NCBI GenBank assembly: GCA_022605405.1
Contig: JABYQQ010000001.1
Location: forward strand, 3,782,001-3,846,000
Direction of reading: 5' to 3'
Source of the DNA: Earliella scabrosa
Taxonomy: Eukaryota; Basidiomycota; Agaricomycetes; Polyporales; Polyporaceae
DNA: 64,000 nucleotides
Shown: positions 40,337 through 52,469 of the stretch, piece by piece
How the letters are laid out: each line of letters starts with the position of its first letter
How positions within the stretch are numbered: position 1 is the first letter of the stretch
Notes under the pieces: model-generated
The model's database searches: none
Told to the model about the DNA's origin: nothing
Seen by the model: only the letters and a program-made list of their open reading frames with translations
Translations under genes and position numbers: made by a program

Positions 40337-43237
40337 TCATTGACGGGGTGAGGCATTAGCTCTCCCCCTTCTACGGCGTGAGGGCTTACCACGTGAGGCC
40401 GCCGAGCGCGACGTCGATGCACTACGTGACTTCCGCATGTTCGTCGACGTCGACACTGCTCGTGAAGCGCTAACGTTTCCGCCTCGCGCTCGCTGGTCCT
40501 GGATGCGTATACTGCGTCGCAAAGTGGCAGACTTTGATGTTGCTCGGACAAGGCGCTTGCGGAAAGGTGTCGGCACCGCGTCGGATTGGTCGTCTCGGGT
40601 ACGCTTTTCACCGCGCTTCGCCCTGAGACAGAGCGGAGGGCCTGGACCCGGACTGCGAGGTTGAGGGGAGTGGATGGAAGGGCTATCAGATACCGATGCT
40701 TCGTCCAAGTCTGTTCGCACGGAGCTCTGCATGGACGAAGATTTCGCCCTAGGCCTGGAGAATGTATGGACCTCGTTTGAGACCCGATCCGCACGCTCCA
40801 GGGTGTGATGTTTCAGGAAGTCAGACCAGAAACCGTCCAAGAGCGCCGGATCCCACTTAGCTAAGTCCTCCTCGTCCTGAGAGTCGTCGTCGTCGATTTC
40901 CACGCGAGTATGAAAGTCCATGACAGCATCAAGCCACTTCTTGATTGCGCTGTTCTTGAAAACCACGGAGCGGGTGTAGCGGCGGGTGAATGCATTGGCC
41001 ATCTTCCCATCTCCTCCAACTTTGGTACCGTTCAAGGTCGTAGAGAACTCGAAGATCCTCGATACGACCAAGGAGAGATCATCGATGGAAAGGCTGTGTG
41101 GTAAACACAGAAGAGCGCAGTATAGGATGACGTAGAGCAATGATTCCATGTCGTCTTTGATGGTGTGTCGCCCGCTCGTCACGGCCCGCCCAGTAAGCAT
41201 ATTGACGGACATGAACAACCATGTTCCCTGACGGTCGAGGAGTCAGTAAAGTAGCAATGGAGTGATCAATATACTCACGGTCCGTCCAACATGGTAAGCC
41301 ATCCCTGTATCGTCGACTTTTGACGAGGTCTCCCAGTCGACAAGGTAGCCACGTCGGATCGTTCGGTCTCGCTCCGCCACCAGGATGATATTGCCAACAC
41401 TGATGTCTCGGTGTAATCGCGAGCCTTTGGCAAGAGCATCCCTCATGGCTGTTTGAGATGACGTGAGTTCGGAGATCAGGAGATCGGCTGACATGACGCA
41501 CCGACGAGCACATCATACCCGGCATGCAGGAGCTCCTCTGTACCCCTCATAGACCGAAGGTCATAGCCAACGATGTCGAGAACCATCCGGTAGTGTTTCC
41601 GGTGAGAAACATGAACGGTCTTGCCCCCCATGCGACAGACCCAACGATGAAAGGAGAACTCGTTAGTCCGAGTGTCCTGGATAGAACCGCCTGTCATCAA
41701 CATAGACACAGTCAGGACATCATCACGGTACAAAGATGTCGACAGAAAGTCACGCACGTTGCGATGGATCAAAATTAACGAGCACCTCTCCATGGCAGAC
41801 TAGACGTGGAACGTTACACACGCCAGCGAGGTTCAAGGATCGAATTGTGTCGCCTTCCAGCTCTGTGGAGGAACCCAGGATCCACGTGTCTTTGAGGAAC
41901 GCTACGCGATCTCTGGATGGATCGACGGCCCAGAATCCTCTGGTGCCACGACCGTCGAGCCACACGGGATCCACAACCGGTCGAGACACGATGAACCGAC
42001 GAAGGTGCGGGTCTTCATGCTCGTCTTCCCGGACGAGGATCTCTACGGCGATCGCCTTCCCCGGTTGATAGTGGCGGGCAACGGCATTCGCCAATTCTGT
42101 GCCCTCTACGCCAAGTTGAAAGCGAGTCTCTGCAGTGATGAGGGTGTGGAACATGGCTTCTTCCTGTGGAAGAGCGTCGCTAACGGTGATGTCATGGCCT
42201 CGGCCAGCGTCGGATGTCTGGGAGAATCTCCATAAGAAGTCGCATAGTAGCTCGGGGTGCTCGTGCAGGTCGAATGACTCCGACACAACGCACCCAGAGC
42301 GGTCCCAGCGAAGTAAACGAGCATGAGAACCGGCAACTGATATAGTGAACAGGAAGACACGAAATTGACGCGAAAAGACTTCCGCCACATAGGCAACGTG
42401 CTGACCAAGTGCTCTGTTGGCTTTCTGCTCCGCCTTTGGGACGTCGGCCACATATGTATAGACCTCGGCGAGGTTATGCCAGGTGCGGTCTTCTGTGTCT
42501 ACGTCCGGAGGAGGATCACGGTAGAAAGTCGTCAGAACGGCCTGCCTTGACCTCGATGAACAACTCCGCGTAGCCCAACTCCGCTCGAGAGGCCTTGTCC
42601 GTTGTACGAACTCGCTTCAGATTGTCTTCCCCGAAGCAGCAGATGTGGGGGTTCGTCCAGCCTGAACGTCGGGGCTTCAGACTACGAGTGGCGGTATCTT
42701 CGAAGACGAAGCCAGGACAGCGGCATTCGTCCAACAACGACTTGTTGAGTGCCACAATCTACCAACAGTTGAGTAAGGAGCTAACAACGATGATGGAATA
42801 CTCGCGAGTGGCGCACAAATACCCGACGGACTCTTGGCCTCGGTCGGCACCCACTTGAATGCGTTGTCGCTTGCTAACATGTGAGTGGTGCTGCGATTCG
42901 GGTGACAGGGAAGGAATGTGTCTAAGAAGAGCTGGACTGGCATAGGCCCTAAAGTATAACTTCGTGACTCCGCCAGATGCTGCAGATTTCTGGCGAATGC
43001 ATCGTCTAACGCATGTCCTTCGGTGTGAGCGGAATCAACGTACGCCACAGGAACATCGTAGACGTGTCGCAAGGAAGAAGCGAGGGAAGCAGCAGGAGGC
43101 ATGAGTAAAGTAGTGAAGTTCTGGCAAGCGGGGAACGTTCCACTCGCATACCGCAACGCTCCTAGACGCTCAAATGTGTGGTGTTCCCACGGCTTGGTTT
43201 GACCGTGCATGTTACGCTCCAGCTCACTTCGCGACAT
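40337..43237 (-). CDS. FunK1-type fungal protein kinase
   Basis: Start at 43237 (MSRSELERNMHG), stop at 40337. Landmarks of the fungal FunK1 kinase family: LGPMPVQLFLDTFLP near the N-terminus; FKWVPTEAKSPSGICAPL then IVALNKSLLDECRCPGFVFEDT; KRVRTTDKASRAELGYAELFIEVKA; GTRGFWAVDPSRDRVAFLKDTW; SRLHRDISVGNIIL as catalytic loop; GYLVDWETSS, with DWE in place of DFG as usual in this family; GTWLFMSVNMLTGR, HTIKDDMESLLYVILYCAL. The C-terminus is a basic Ser/Arg-rich tail with RKR patches. The intron at 42805-42759 uses a GC donor (GCGAGT), the only choice that keeps the family motif in frame. FunK1 genes are expanded in mushroom-forming fungi; their substrates are unknown. Confidence 0.9.
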
Positions 43238-43746
43238 TCCAGATGACCAGGCACGAATTAATAGGCGAAGCTGGGTCTACATATACATCGGCCACCGACA
43301 AGAGGCAGAGCGAAGACGATGGGCAGCGACTACATAAGAGGAGGAAGATGAGGGCAAATGCAGAGTATGTGAGCTTGGATGCAAGATACGCTAGGTGAGG
43401 AGAGCGTCCGGTAGGGATGCATGCGAGCGTGAGCCGTGCAGAGCGCACTAACAACATGAGCGGAAAGGATGAGACGGGTTCCAGGCGGGAGCAGTGAGTG
43501 ACAAGGATACGGTGACATATGGCACAGTGTAAAGGGGTCGAAGAACAGAAGGGAGAGGATGTCGATGGAGGGGTGGCGATCCGGGAGAGATAGGCTGGAG
43601 GATGTGAGACGATGATGAGACAATGAAGCGACAGTGCTATGTGATGCCGGGCGGAAGCGCCCTTTTCCATTAGGTGGTGGATATGATGTGCGTGACGAAG
43701 TCGAATTCCACATATACCAGGGAGCCAGAAGGAGAGATGGCGACAA
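43238..43746. other. Spacer between FunK1 promoter and next gene
   Basis: About 510 bp, purine-rich on the plus strand. No supported gene or motif. Confidence 0.35.
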
Positions 43747-46700
43747 CTACCGGAGAACCTCGAGGCGCTGGTCGCTGGAGGGGTAGCGATAGGCGACAAA
43801 CTCGGGGTCTTGCTCGACCAGCTCAACGATGTTCTTCTTGGACGCAACAGACATCCTCGGCGCGTTACTGCTGTGAGCAGAGCCAGGTCCGCCGAAACCA
43901 CTGTTGATGTGCTCGTCCCGCTGATCTGATGCAGACGACCGGTACGGGTTGTAGTCGATCGGATCCACGGAACTGTTCGCAAGGGCGTCCGTGTAGATTT
44001 GGGAGTCCCTGTCCATATCCCCAGACTTCCTGCCAAAGAGAGACGCGAGGCCGAACTTGCTTCGCCTTTGCTTTGGCTTCTTAGGCGTAGTGGACCGCTT
44101 GCCAACTGGTGTGGTTCCCCACTGCGAGAGCGCCGGGCTCGACGCGCCGAACTCTGCATACTTCTCTTCAGCCAAGAAGGGCGGCACGTTGAGCTGCCCA
44201 CGCGCGTATGGACTCCTGGCGGGAAGACTCTGGACAGCAGGGTGAGGCGTGGAAGCCATACCACCGAATGACTGTCTCCTGACCTCTGCAGTCCGGAACG
44301 GAGCTTGAGGTGGCATAAGGCCGCGGCTCATGGGGGTGGACGGCGGCTGTAGGAGATCGTACATTGTCTGCGGCCGGGCCTCAGGCATAGGCTGAGAGGG
44401 GAACTCGATCGCTGACTCGCCGGGGATGGGAGGGAGAGACTTGTCGCGGCGTAAAATCATAGCAGAGTGAGGGCGAGTCGGGGGCGAGGCGCCAGGGGTG
44501 GCAGGCCCAAGACTAGACAGCGTTCTTGACGAACTATGCGTGGTCCGACCGCGTGCTTCAGCGTCGCTGTCGTTCGGTGAAGAACCGAGCTCGAAGGCGG
44601 ATATGCGGTGATCAGGCACGACTTCCTGCACCACCGGTTCCTTCTGAAGCTCGCCGCTGGGCTCCCTCTCAGGGACAGGGTAGCGCGACGAGGTAGGTGA
44701 CGGCAATGCACTGGAAGGTGCCGTAGGGGGCGAAGAAGCCCATTGGGAAAACTGATTAGGCGATACCGACGATAGCAACGAGGGTGTGGAGACGTGCCGT
44801 CTGGCCCCGCCGCCCTCACGGTCGACAAGGTATGACAGGGGTGGTGGAGGTGCCAATGGCATATCATCCTCGTGCCTGTCGACGGACCGCGACTGGCTCG
44901 CACCCTTCGCGGCGCCTTTAGAAGTGCCGGTCACCAGCTTCCAGATCTTCTTCAAGCCAGACTTCTTCTTCGTGCTTGACGGTACCGACGATGCAGCCGG
45001 CTCCGGGGAAGTGACTGCCCGAGGCCACGACTGTGACGCACGGAGCGTGGGGGTGTTGCTGCTGATATCGACAGCCGACGGGTGGGCAGCCAAGTATGAC
45101 TGCTCCTGCTGCAAAGCGAGACTGCGCCAGGGCAATGAGCCATCGAACAACACCATCATTCAAGACAAGAAGTACGCACTGCATGTCAATCATACTGCCC
45201 GAAGGTGCCACACTGTCTCGACTGTGCCATGCCGCACTCAAGTTCTTGAAGCCGAAGAAGCGAGATCGCCTGGGGGAAGCCGAACCTAGGCTTTGCATGT
45301 CGGAGAACGACGCTTGCGACTGGGCACGCAGCAGCGTCTGCGGCCGCTCACCACCCGCAGTGAGTGTACTGCTCGGCCTAGGCGAAAACGAGCGCGAGTA
45401 GCGCGAATCTCGGGGATTAGAGAAGAAGCCGCTGTCAACTTGTGGCAAGGGACTAGGGCTCGCAAGCGGCATAGAGTAGACCGAGGCGACGTCCGCCGCA
45501 GAGCGCGAGCTTCGTGAGGACTTGCGCGCACGGCTGCGTTCGCGCTTCTCCTCCTTCCGCCTTCTGTCGCGCTCTTCCTTCTCCTCTTTCCGAAGGTCGA
45601 CATGCTCGACGATCATGCCATTCTCGAGGAGCGTGACCTCGCGTGAATGGGAGTGGAGGGGTCCGGGAGTACTGGGGACGGATGACAATCGGGGAGACTT
45701 GATGCGGAGGGCACCTGAGTCGTCCGTTGGATGCGAGCTGCTACCAAGCTCGTACGCAGAGCGACGGAGTTGCGAGAAGGTGTCACGCATCTTCTCGTCG
45801 AGCAGGCGAGACTCGCGCAGCGCGCGTGCGCGCGCCAGCGCATCAGCCTCAAGGAGGGAACGTTGTGACTTGACATACTGGTCAAGGGTCTGCTGGCGGG
45901 ACGACGGTTCCTTCGGATTCTGTGACGTTGTCAGCGAACGATCAGTTGACTCGAAGAACCAAGCAACGCACTATACTGAGCCAGAACTTCAGGTTCTCCT
46001 CCGTCAGCTTCCCGCCCTTAGCCCTGGGTCGTGACTGGTGGTCCGAAGACGAATGGTGACCCGAAGCTTCTTCTTCCGCTTCCCTCCTGCACAAATCCTC
46101 ATACAGCACGTCACTCTCCCGCTCCCACACTCCAGGGCTCGTAACATCCACATCCGCCATATCCTGGTCGCGCATCGCACACTCCACGCACACCTCTTCT
46201 TTCGGTACTTGCGGTGGCGAGAAGGAAGGCTGCATGGCAGGGGCAGTCGCAGGTGTGATATATGTAGGCTGCTGTGCATACGCCTTCGGCTTCGGCGAGA
46301 TGGGAATCTGCATCGCAGACGGGTTGTACGTAGGACCGGCGGAGAGGGGGACGATGGGAGCCATGCCCGGTGCGCTGGACCCCGCGCCAATTCCCGCTGC
46401 GGGCAACGAGGGATGGCGCGGCGCCGACGCGGACGCAGAGGACAGCATCGGCGCACTTGGCCCTGCCCCGGGTGAGAGCGAATGGGTTGCATTGCGGGGA
46501 GAGCTGGTATCACGGGCGGAAGAAGGTGAACCGTACAGGTCACCTGGCGGTCGCACACTTGACGACCGCTGACCCATCTCTGGAGAACGAGGAGGCCCGT
46601 CCGCGGATGCTTGCGGGAGACTGCCAGGAGAGTCGTCTGAGGGTCCGTTTGCGGCCGACTGTTCAGGGAAGTAGCTGTTGACAGGGGGGATACCGGACGC

Positions 46701-47144
46701 TCGCGTCTCCGCGCCGGGGGTCTGCGCCTCGAGGATGGGAGCGGGCGTCGTACTGTGACTGTGCGAGGGGTCCCAACCTTGTACAGGCTCCTGTGTAATG
46801 TTCTCGCCGAGCCAAGCCTTCTGAGGAGGTGGGGTATTGGAGGAGTATGCTTTGTCGTAACTGGCTCGCAGGGCTGCTGTCATGCCCGCGTCGATTGCGG
46901 GGTCGTATCCGCCGGATTGGGAATGGGCGGGAGGTGAGTTGGGCGGAGATGTGGGCGAGGCGAAGTTGGTAGGATAACGATCGTCTCGGAGGTCGAAGTC
47001 GGAGAGGCCAAGCCGTTGTGAATAGCTGTTCGTGTGCGAGTGACCGGTGTTTGGAGAGATTGCGACCGGGGAGATGAGGCCCTTGGCGACCTCGTTGAGC
47101 GGAGCGCCAGCGTCTGGCGAGGGTAGGTGAACGGCAGTCGCCAT
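43747..47144 (-). CDS. Large Ser/Pro-rich fungal protein of unknown function
   Basis: Start at 47144 (MATAVHLPSPDAGAPLN), stop at 43747; roughly 1,100 aa in three exons, with introns near 45975-45920 and 45175-45110. Most of the protein is low-complexity Ser/Pro/Thr. Two segments look conserved. The first is VCVECAMRDQDMADVDVTSPGVWERESDVLYEDLCRREAEEE, running to LTEENLKFWLSI|NPKEPSSRQQTLDQYVKSQ. The second is a helical stretch, RALRESRLLDEKMRDTFSQLRRSAYELG. A charged coiled coil (KEEKEERDRRRKEEKRER) and a basic motif, KKKSGLKKIWKLVTGT, follow; the C-terminus is YRYPSSDQRLEVLR. I recall similar architecture in conserved fungal proteins of unknown role, perhaps scaffolds in polarised growth, but I cannot name a family. 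The upstream in-frame ATG at 47279 adds only non-conserved residues. Confidence 0.85.
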
Positions 47145-47698
47145 CGTCGACGATATACCGAAGACGAGTCGCGCTGGAGAAAACGAGGGAAATGGGGTGG
47201 AGGAAGGGCGTTGATGGATGTGAACGAGGCAGAGTGCACAGCCCGACGGGAGCAAGAGACGATTACGTCTACGCCACAAAGACCGCGCTCACCAGCGACT
47301 TCACCCGCCGTTCCGCCGTGCGCTGCGAGCAAGAGAGGAAGGTTGACCGTCGTCGGTGGAAGTGGGGGAGCAGAAGCGGAAGGAGCAGAGGTGTGATTCC
47401 CTCTCCTGCAACCCCGCCTGGTGCCGCCTGTTTGGTGTTTGCGGTGTTTGCCGACGTCTGTCGTTCGATTGGCCGTGGCTCGTCAGAGTCTGGCACTTGC
47501 GATTTCCCCACAATCTCCGCATCTCTGATTCTACGTACGGTCTCGAACGCCTCCTACACTACAACTTCGCGTGCTGACGGGTACAATCCATCACCAACAG
47601 ACCGCAGAAAGGGATGATCATTCCTTCTCCAGACGGTAGAGAGTACAGTACGGATGGGAAATGTGTAGTCCCTAGCAGCCGCCTATCTATGAGCTCAA
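47145..47698. other. Intergenic region
   Basis: About 550 bp between two minus-strand genes, containing the promoter side of the Ser/Pro-rich gene. Only short chance frames. Confidence 0.35.
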
Positions 47699-48778
<1,080 letters not shown>

Positions 48779-49487
48779 AGTGGTGGTGGAGGGACGAAGA
48801 GACTCGAGGTGAGCTCGCCGTCAGTGACGATGGCGGAACCTGTTTGCTAAGCGCGCGTTCTGATTGGCCCGCGAGCACTCTGGTGTCTCCGGCGGTCCCC
48901 GGCCCTGGTTTCGAATCCCGCGCTTGGCAACTCGACCGTCACTTTCGCTTGTGTGCATGCACAGGCATGCACTCATACGGAGATCTGAGCCTACGGAGAC
49001 GGAGACGCAGCATGTATTCATACCACGCATAAGTCTAGTGCAAACCGGATTAGAGACAGCTCGAAGAGATGGCAGTGTACAGTACTATGTAAGAGCGATG
49101 TGTGAACGAGAACTACACTAAAGCGGAATGGTCATGACGGGTCATTATAACGACGGATCTCATGTTCGCAGACAGAATTATGAAGCGAACGGAGACAGTG
49201 CGATGCGACAGAACTACATGTGCCAATGCGATGGTATCTATAGAATGCGACGGCGATAGGGAGATGATAAGGACGAGGATGGCATAGAATGAGAGGTTGT
49301 AGAGTGGAACAACTGCAACAACTGCACGATGGAAGCCGGAACAAATAAAAATACCAGTCCATTTCCTGTCCATACGCCGTAGCTAAGCCAAGACGTGGGG
49401 ATGCATCCGAGTCCGTTGTAGGCGATATACGCCGCGAGGGCGCGCTTAGTGCGCGAAGGTGAATAGGCACATCGAGGACCACAGCCT
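48779..49487. other. Intergenic region
   Basis: About 710 bp. It contains a tRNA-like coincidence at 48848-48926 that I rejected, and the 3' flank of the kinase gene. No gene supported. Confidence 0.4.
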
Positions 49488-51453
49488 TCAGTCGCGACCC
49501 CGGTTCTCGAGCGCCCCACGCAGCCAAGGATGGTTCCGGACTTCATGGATATCCGCGCGGAACTCCGGGTCTTTCTCGAGACAGCGGGCCATGAGCGAGA
49601 TCGCTGACCTGTTCAGACGGCCTGACTTAGGCTCTCGAATGACGACGCGACCCTCCTTGGCGTCCTGCTCTGAAGGGAAGGGAGAATGGCCGGTGAGAAG
49701 GTAGGAGAGCAGAACGCCGAGTGTCCATATCTCCGCCGCAGGCGCCTGGTAGCGCTTCTTCAGCAATATCTCGGAAGACGCATATGCGGTCGTGCCGAAA
49801 AAGAGATTGTAGAACGGACGAGGTTTCGTGGGGTCAGCGACCACCGCGCTGCCGAAGTCGATCAACTTCACCTGCATGACGCGTGAGCGGCGATAGACAA
49901 CCATTGACCTCAGATGACATACCGTCAGGTCAGCGTCAACAACGAGGTTTTCGTCCTTGATATCGCAGTGGGTGATGCCCTGGCTGTCCAGGTAGTGTAC
50001 CGCCTCGACGACCTGCGCGAAGACGTAGCGCGCCTGGTTCTCGGTCAGCCTCTTGTGCTTGCTCTGCTCGATACACTCGAACAGATCATGCGACGGACGC
50101 CGCGTGAACTTCGGTGGCGCATCCTGGGGCAGATCCAACAAGCCGCCGTCCACCTTGACGTCGGTTGGGAAATCCGATAGCTTGCCGAGCGGGGACGGGA
50201 TGCGGAGATCGCTGGCTAGTGACTCCGGAGGTGTATGCGGCGCAGAGTCGAGGCTAGATGCCGCGGAACAGGAAGGGGTAAGGGGCGGCGTTGCCAATGG
50301 TGTCGGGGCGACGAGCTTCCCAGGTGCAGAAGTCTGCTTGTTCTTCTTCTGCTTCCTAGACACCCACGGGGTACCATGTAGTTCTTGTACCTACGCCGGA
50401 GTCAATACTTTTCCTTATTGAGCGTCGGCGCAGATCACTCACCAGGTAGAAGTAGACTTCATCTTCGAACAGGTCGAGGCACTTCACGATGTTCTCGTGG
50501 TTCACGAGGCTGAGGAGCATGACCTCCGTCGGTACCCGACCAAATACGTCGTCCTCCCACCACGCATGGTCCGGAACCTTGTCCTTGATGATGAACTTGA
50601 CGGCAACCTCGTGGCCTTCGACGCGGTGGCGCGCAGTCATGACGAAGCCGTACCCGCCGGCGCCCAGCTCGTCCTCAAGCGCGTAGTTGCGCACGAAATG
50701 CGGGTTGAGTATATGCTCTGAATGGAAGCGCGCGGAGTAGATACGTCCGTGGCAGAGCGCTGACCATTCCCCGAATTCGTCCGACGAGAAGGTGAGCGTG
50801 TCGTCATGAGCATGTGGCGGAGAGAGGTGCAGTGATGGAGGATCGTCTGCATCGTCGCAGCCAATATTAGATAGCGTGAGAGATGGGAGGGAAGATAGCT
50901 TGCTCCCTGACGGAGAAGCGTCGGGATGGAGGAAAGGTGACGCGGAGAAAACGGGTGAACTGGGCTGGCGGAACGTGTGTTTGGTCGGGGTAAAGGGCGA
51001 CGCAGTAGGGTCTAGGGCGCGCGCAGAGTAGGTGGGGGATGGGAAGCCAGTATTGTGCCGAGACGCGTTTGAAATGTCAAGGGCACAGGAAGGCGATAAG
51101 TGAGAGAAGTCGTGAGAGTGTTCGGAGACGGCAGAGGGGTGGTGCGGAGACAGACGACGGAAGACGGGCGAGCTTAATCGGGCTTTCTCGTCCTCGATGT
51201 AGGACTCTGAGGCCTGATCAGAGGCGATGGAGTGGTAGATCTCCGGGGGAAAATGGTGTGGTTCGTAGACGTCGCAGGAATGGAGGCGGTGGTGGTGATG
51301 CTCTGTGAGGGGCGTGTGCAGGCTGTCGCCGTCGTCTGAGGACATGTCTCCATGGTCCGAGGAGGGCGAGAACGCGCCAAACTTGAACATGGGCGAGTGG
51401 GATGGATGTATGCGGGGGAGGTCGCGTGAAGAGCTGGTGGTCGCGACGGGCAT
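49488..51453 (-). CDS. Ser/Thr protein kinase with PAS-kinase-like catalytic domain
   Basis: Start at 51453 (MPVATTSSSRDLPRIHP). The upstream in-frame ATG at 51654 lies before the TATA-like element at 51564-51571, so I prefer the downstream one. The first ~270 residues are Ser/Pro/His-rich and disordered, with no PAS domain visible. The kinase domain starts NYALEDELGAGGYGFVMTARH (Gly loop), has VAVKFIIKDK (beta-3 Lys) and hinge VYFYLV|QELHGTPW. About 90 residues of low complexity are inserted just after the hinge before HDLFECIEQ. The catalytic loop is GITHCDIKDEN, so HRD is HCD. VKLIDFGSA keeps DFG; FFGTTAYASSEIL, EIWTLGVLLSYLLTGHSPFP and a C-terminal HPWL complete the fold. Nearest known relatives are fungal PASK/Psk kinases that link nutrient status to sugar metabolism and translation. 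Two exon joints are clear (near 50440 and 49920). Confidence 0.9.
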
Positions 51454-51563
51454 TGCGACGGATGAGGAGGGGGGGCTGGAGAGAGACGGAGCGGGTGGCA
51501 CAGAGGGGGAGGGGGCGGGTCGGAGGAGGGGGACAAGAGGGGAAAACGAACATGTTGTGACGG

Positions 51564-51571
51564 TATTTATT
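51564..51571 (-). promoter_or_regulatory. TATA-like element of the PAS-kinase-like gene
   Basis: Minus-strand AATAAATA ~110 bp upstream of the start at 51453. It helps decide the start codon. Confidence 0.4.
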
Positions 51572-52469
51572 GGGAGGAGCGGACGAATGGGGGCCCGAAG
51601 TGGGAAGACCGAAGAAGGAGGCCACTCGAGTACAAGAAGCGTGGCATGAGCCACAGGCCGATCACCTTCATTAGCTGTCAGCGTTCCCTTTTCCCTCCTC
51701 GTACCTTGTCAACAAGCCCCGACAAATGTGCATCCGCTCGCCGATCGCACTCTGCGGCAGCCAGATGGGCCATCTGGGCCCCCTGCAGCCCCCGCGCGCG
51801 ACATGGATCTGGCAGTCGATCACCCGCACACTCCTCGACATACCTCGACAGGCCCATAATCACGATGGCCGCCGTCGCCAACGAGGGCAGACACGTTTGG
51901 GAAGACTTGATGGACACCGCGATAGCGTTCCACGCACATGCACGTTCACCATCCTCGCGGTTTAGAGTTGAAAGCCAGATGGGTATCTGCGTGGCCAGCA
52001 CTTGCTCAGATGCTCGCGATCGTACAACCCGATCTCGCCTCGTCACCTACATTACGTCAGAAATGGCAACATTGCACTGGCACTGCTTTTCCCCTTACTT
52101 AACCGTGCGACCAAATCCCCTGAGCGCGCCGCCGGCTGCTGTTACAGTTCAATTGCAATGAATGACAGAACAGAGAATTGGACTCGATTGACGTCTCCAG
52201 CCTTGCGAAGTACCTAGTGTCATCCTGTCACAATTACCCATGAACCCCATTTACCGATGTTGAGCCCTCGTACGTACTACTTATCCATCTCTCTCCCAAA
52301 CGGCGGCGAAACCCACGCACGCCTCAGTCGCGGGATCTGACTACTTTCGCCGGTGCAACTCCATGTCTGATCACGACCACAATCCGCACGCCTTATATGG
52401 CGCATTGGGCGGAAGGGTGATAGGACCACATTGCCTTGTGGGTCCCAATGATGACCGTCCGCAAATGGT
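51572..52469. other. Intergenic region without supported gene
   Basis: About 900 bp. Frames of 120-170 codons occur on both strands over 51646-52161, but neither shows a domain-like sequence, intron pattern or codon preference; they overlap each other and are probably chance. Confidence 0.4.

Noticed and set aside
48848..48926. tRNA-like stretch: TAAGCGC could pair with GCGCTTG, and TGGTTTCGAATCC resembles a B box
   Set aside because: The B box has an extra T, the T-stem does not pair, and no proper A box or anticodon arm can be drawn. Probably chance.
51646..52161. 171-codon + strand frame and an opposite 122-codon frame
   Set aside because: Neither has protein-like blocks, and the region is the likely promoter side of the PAS-kinase-like gene.
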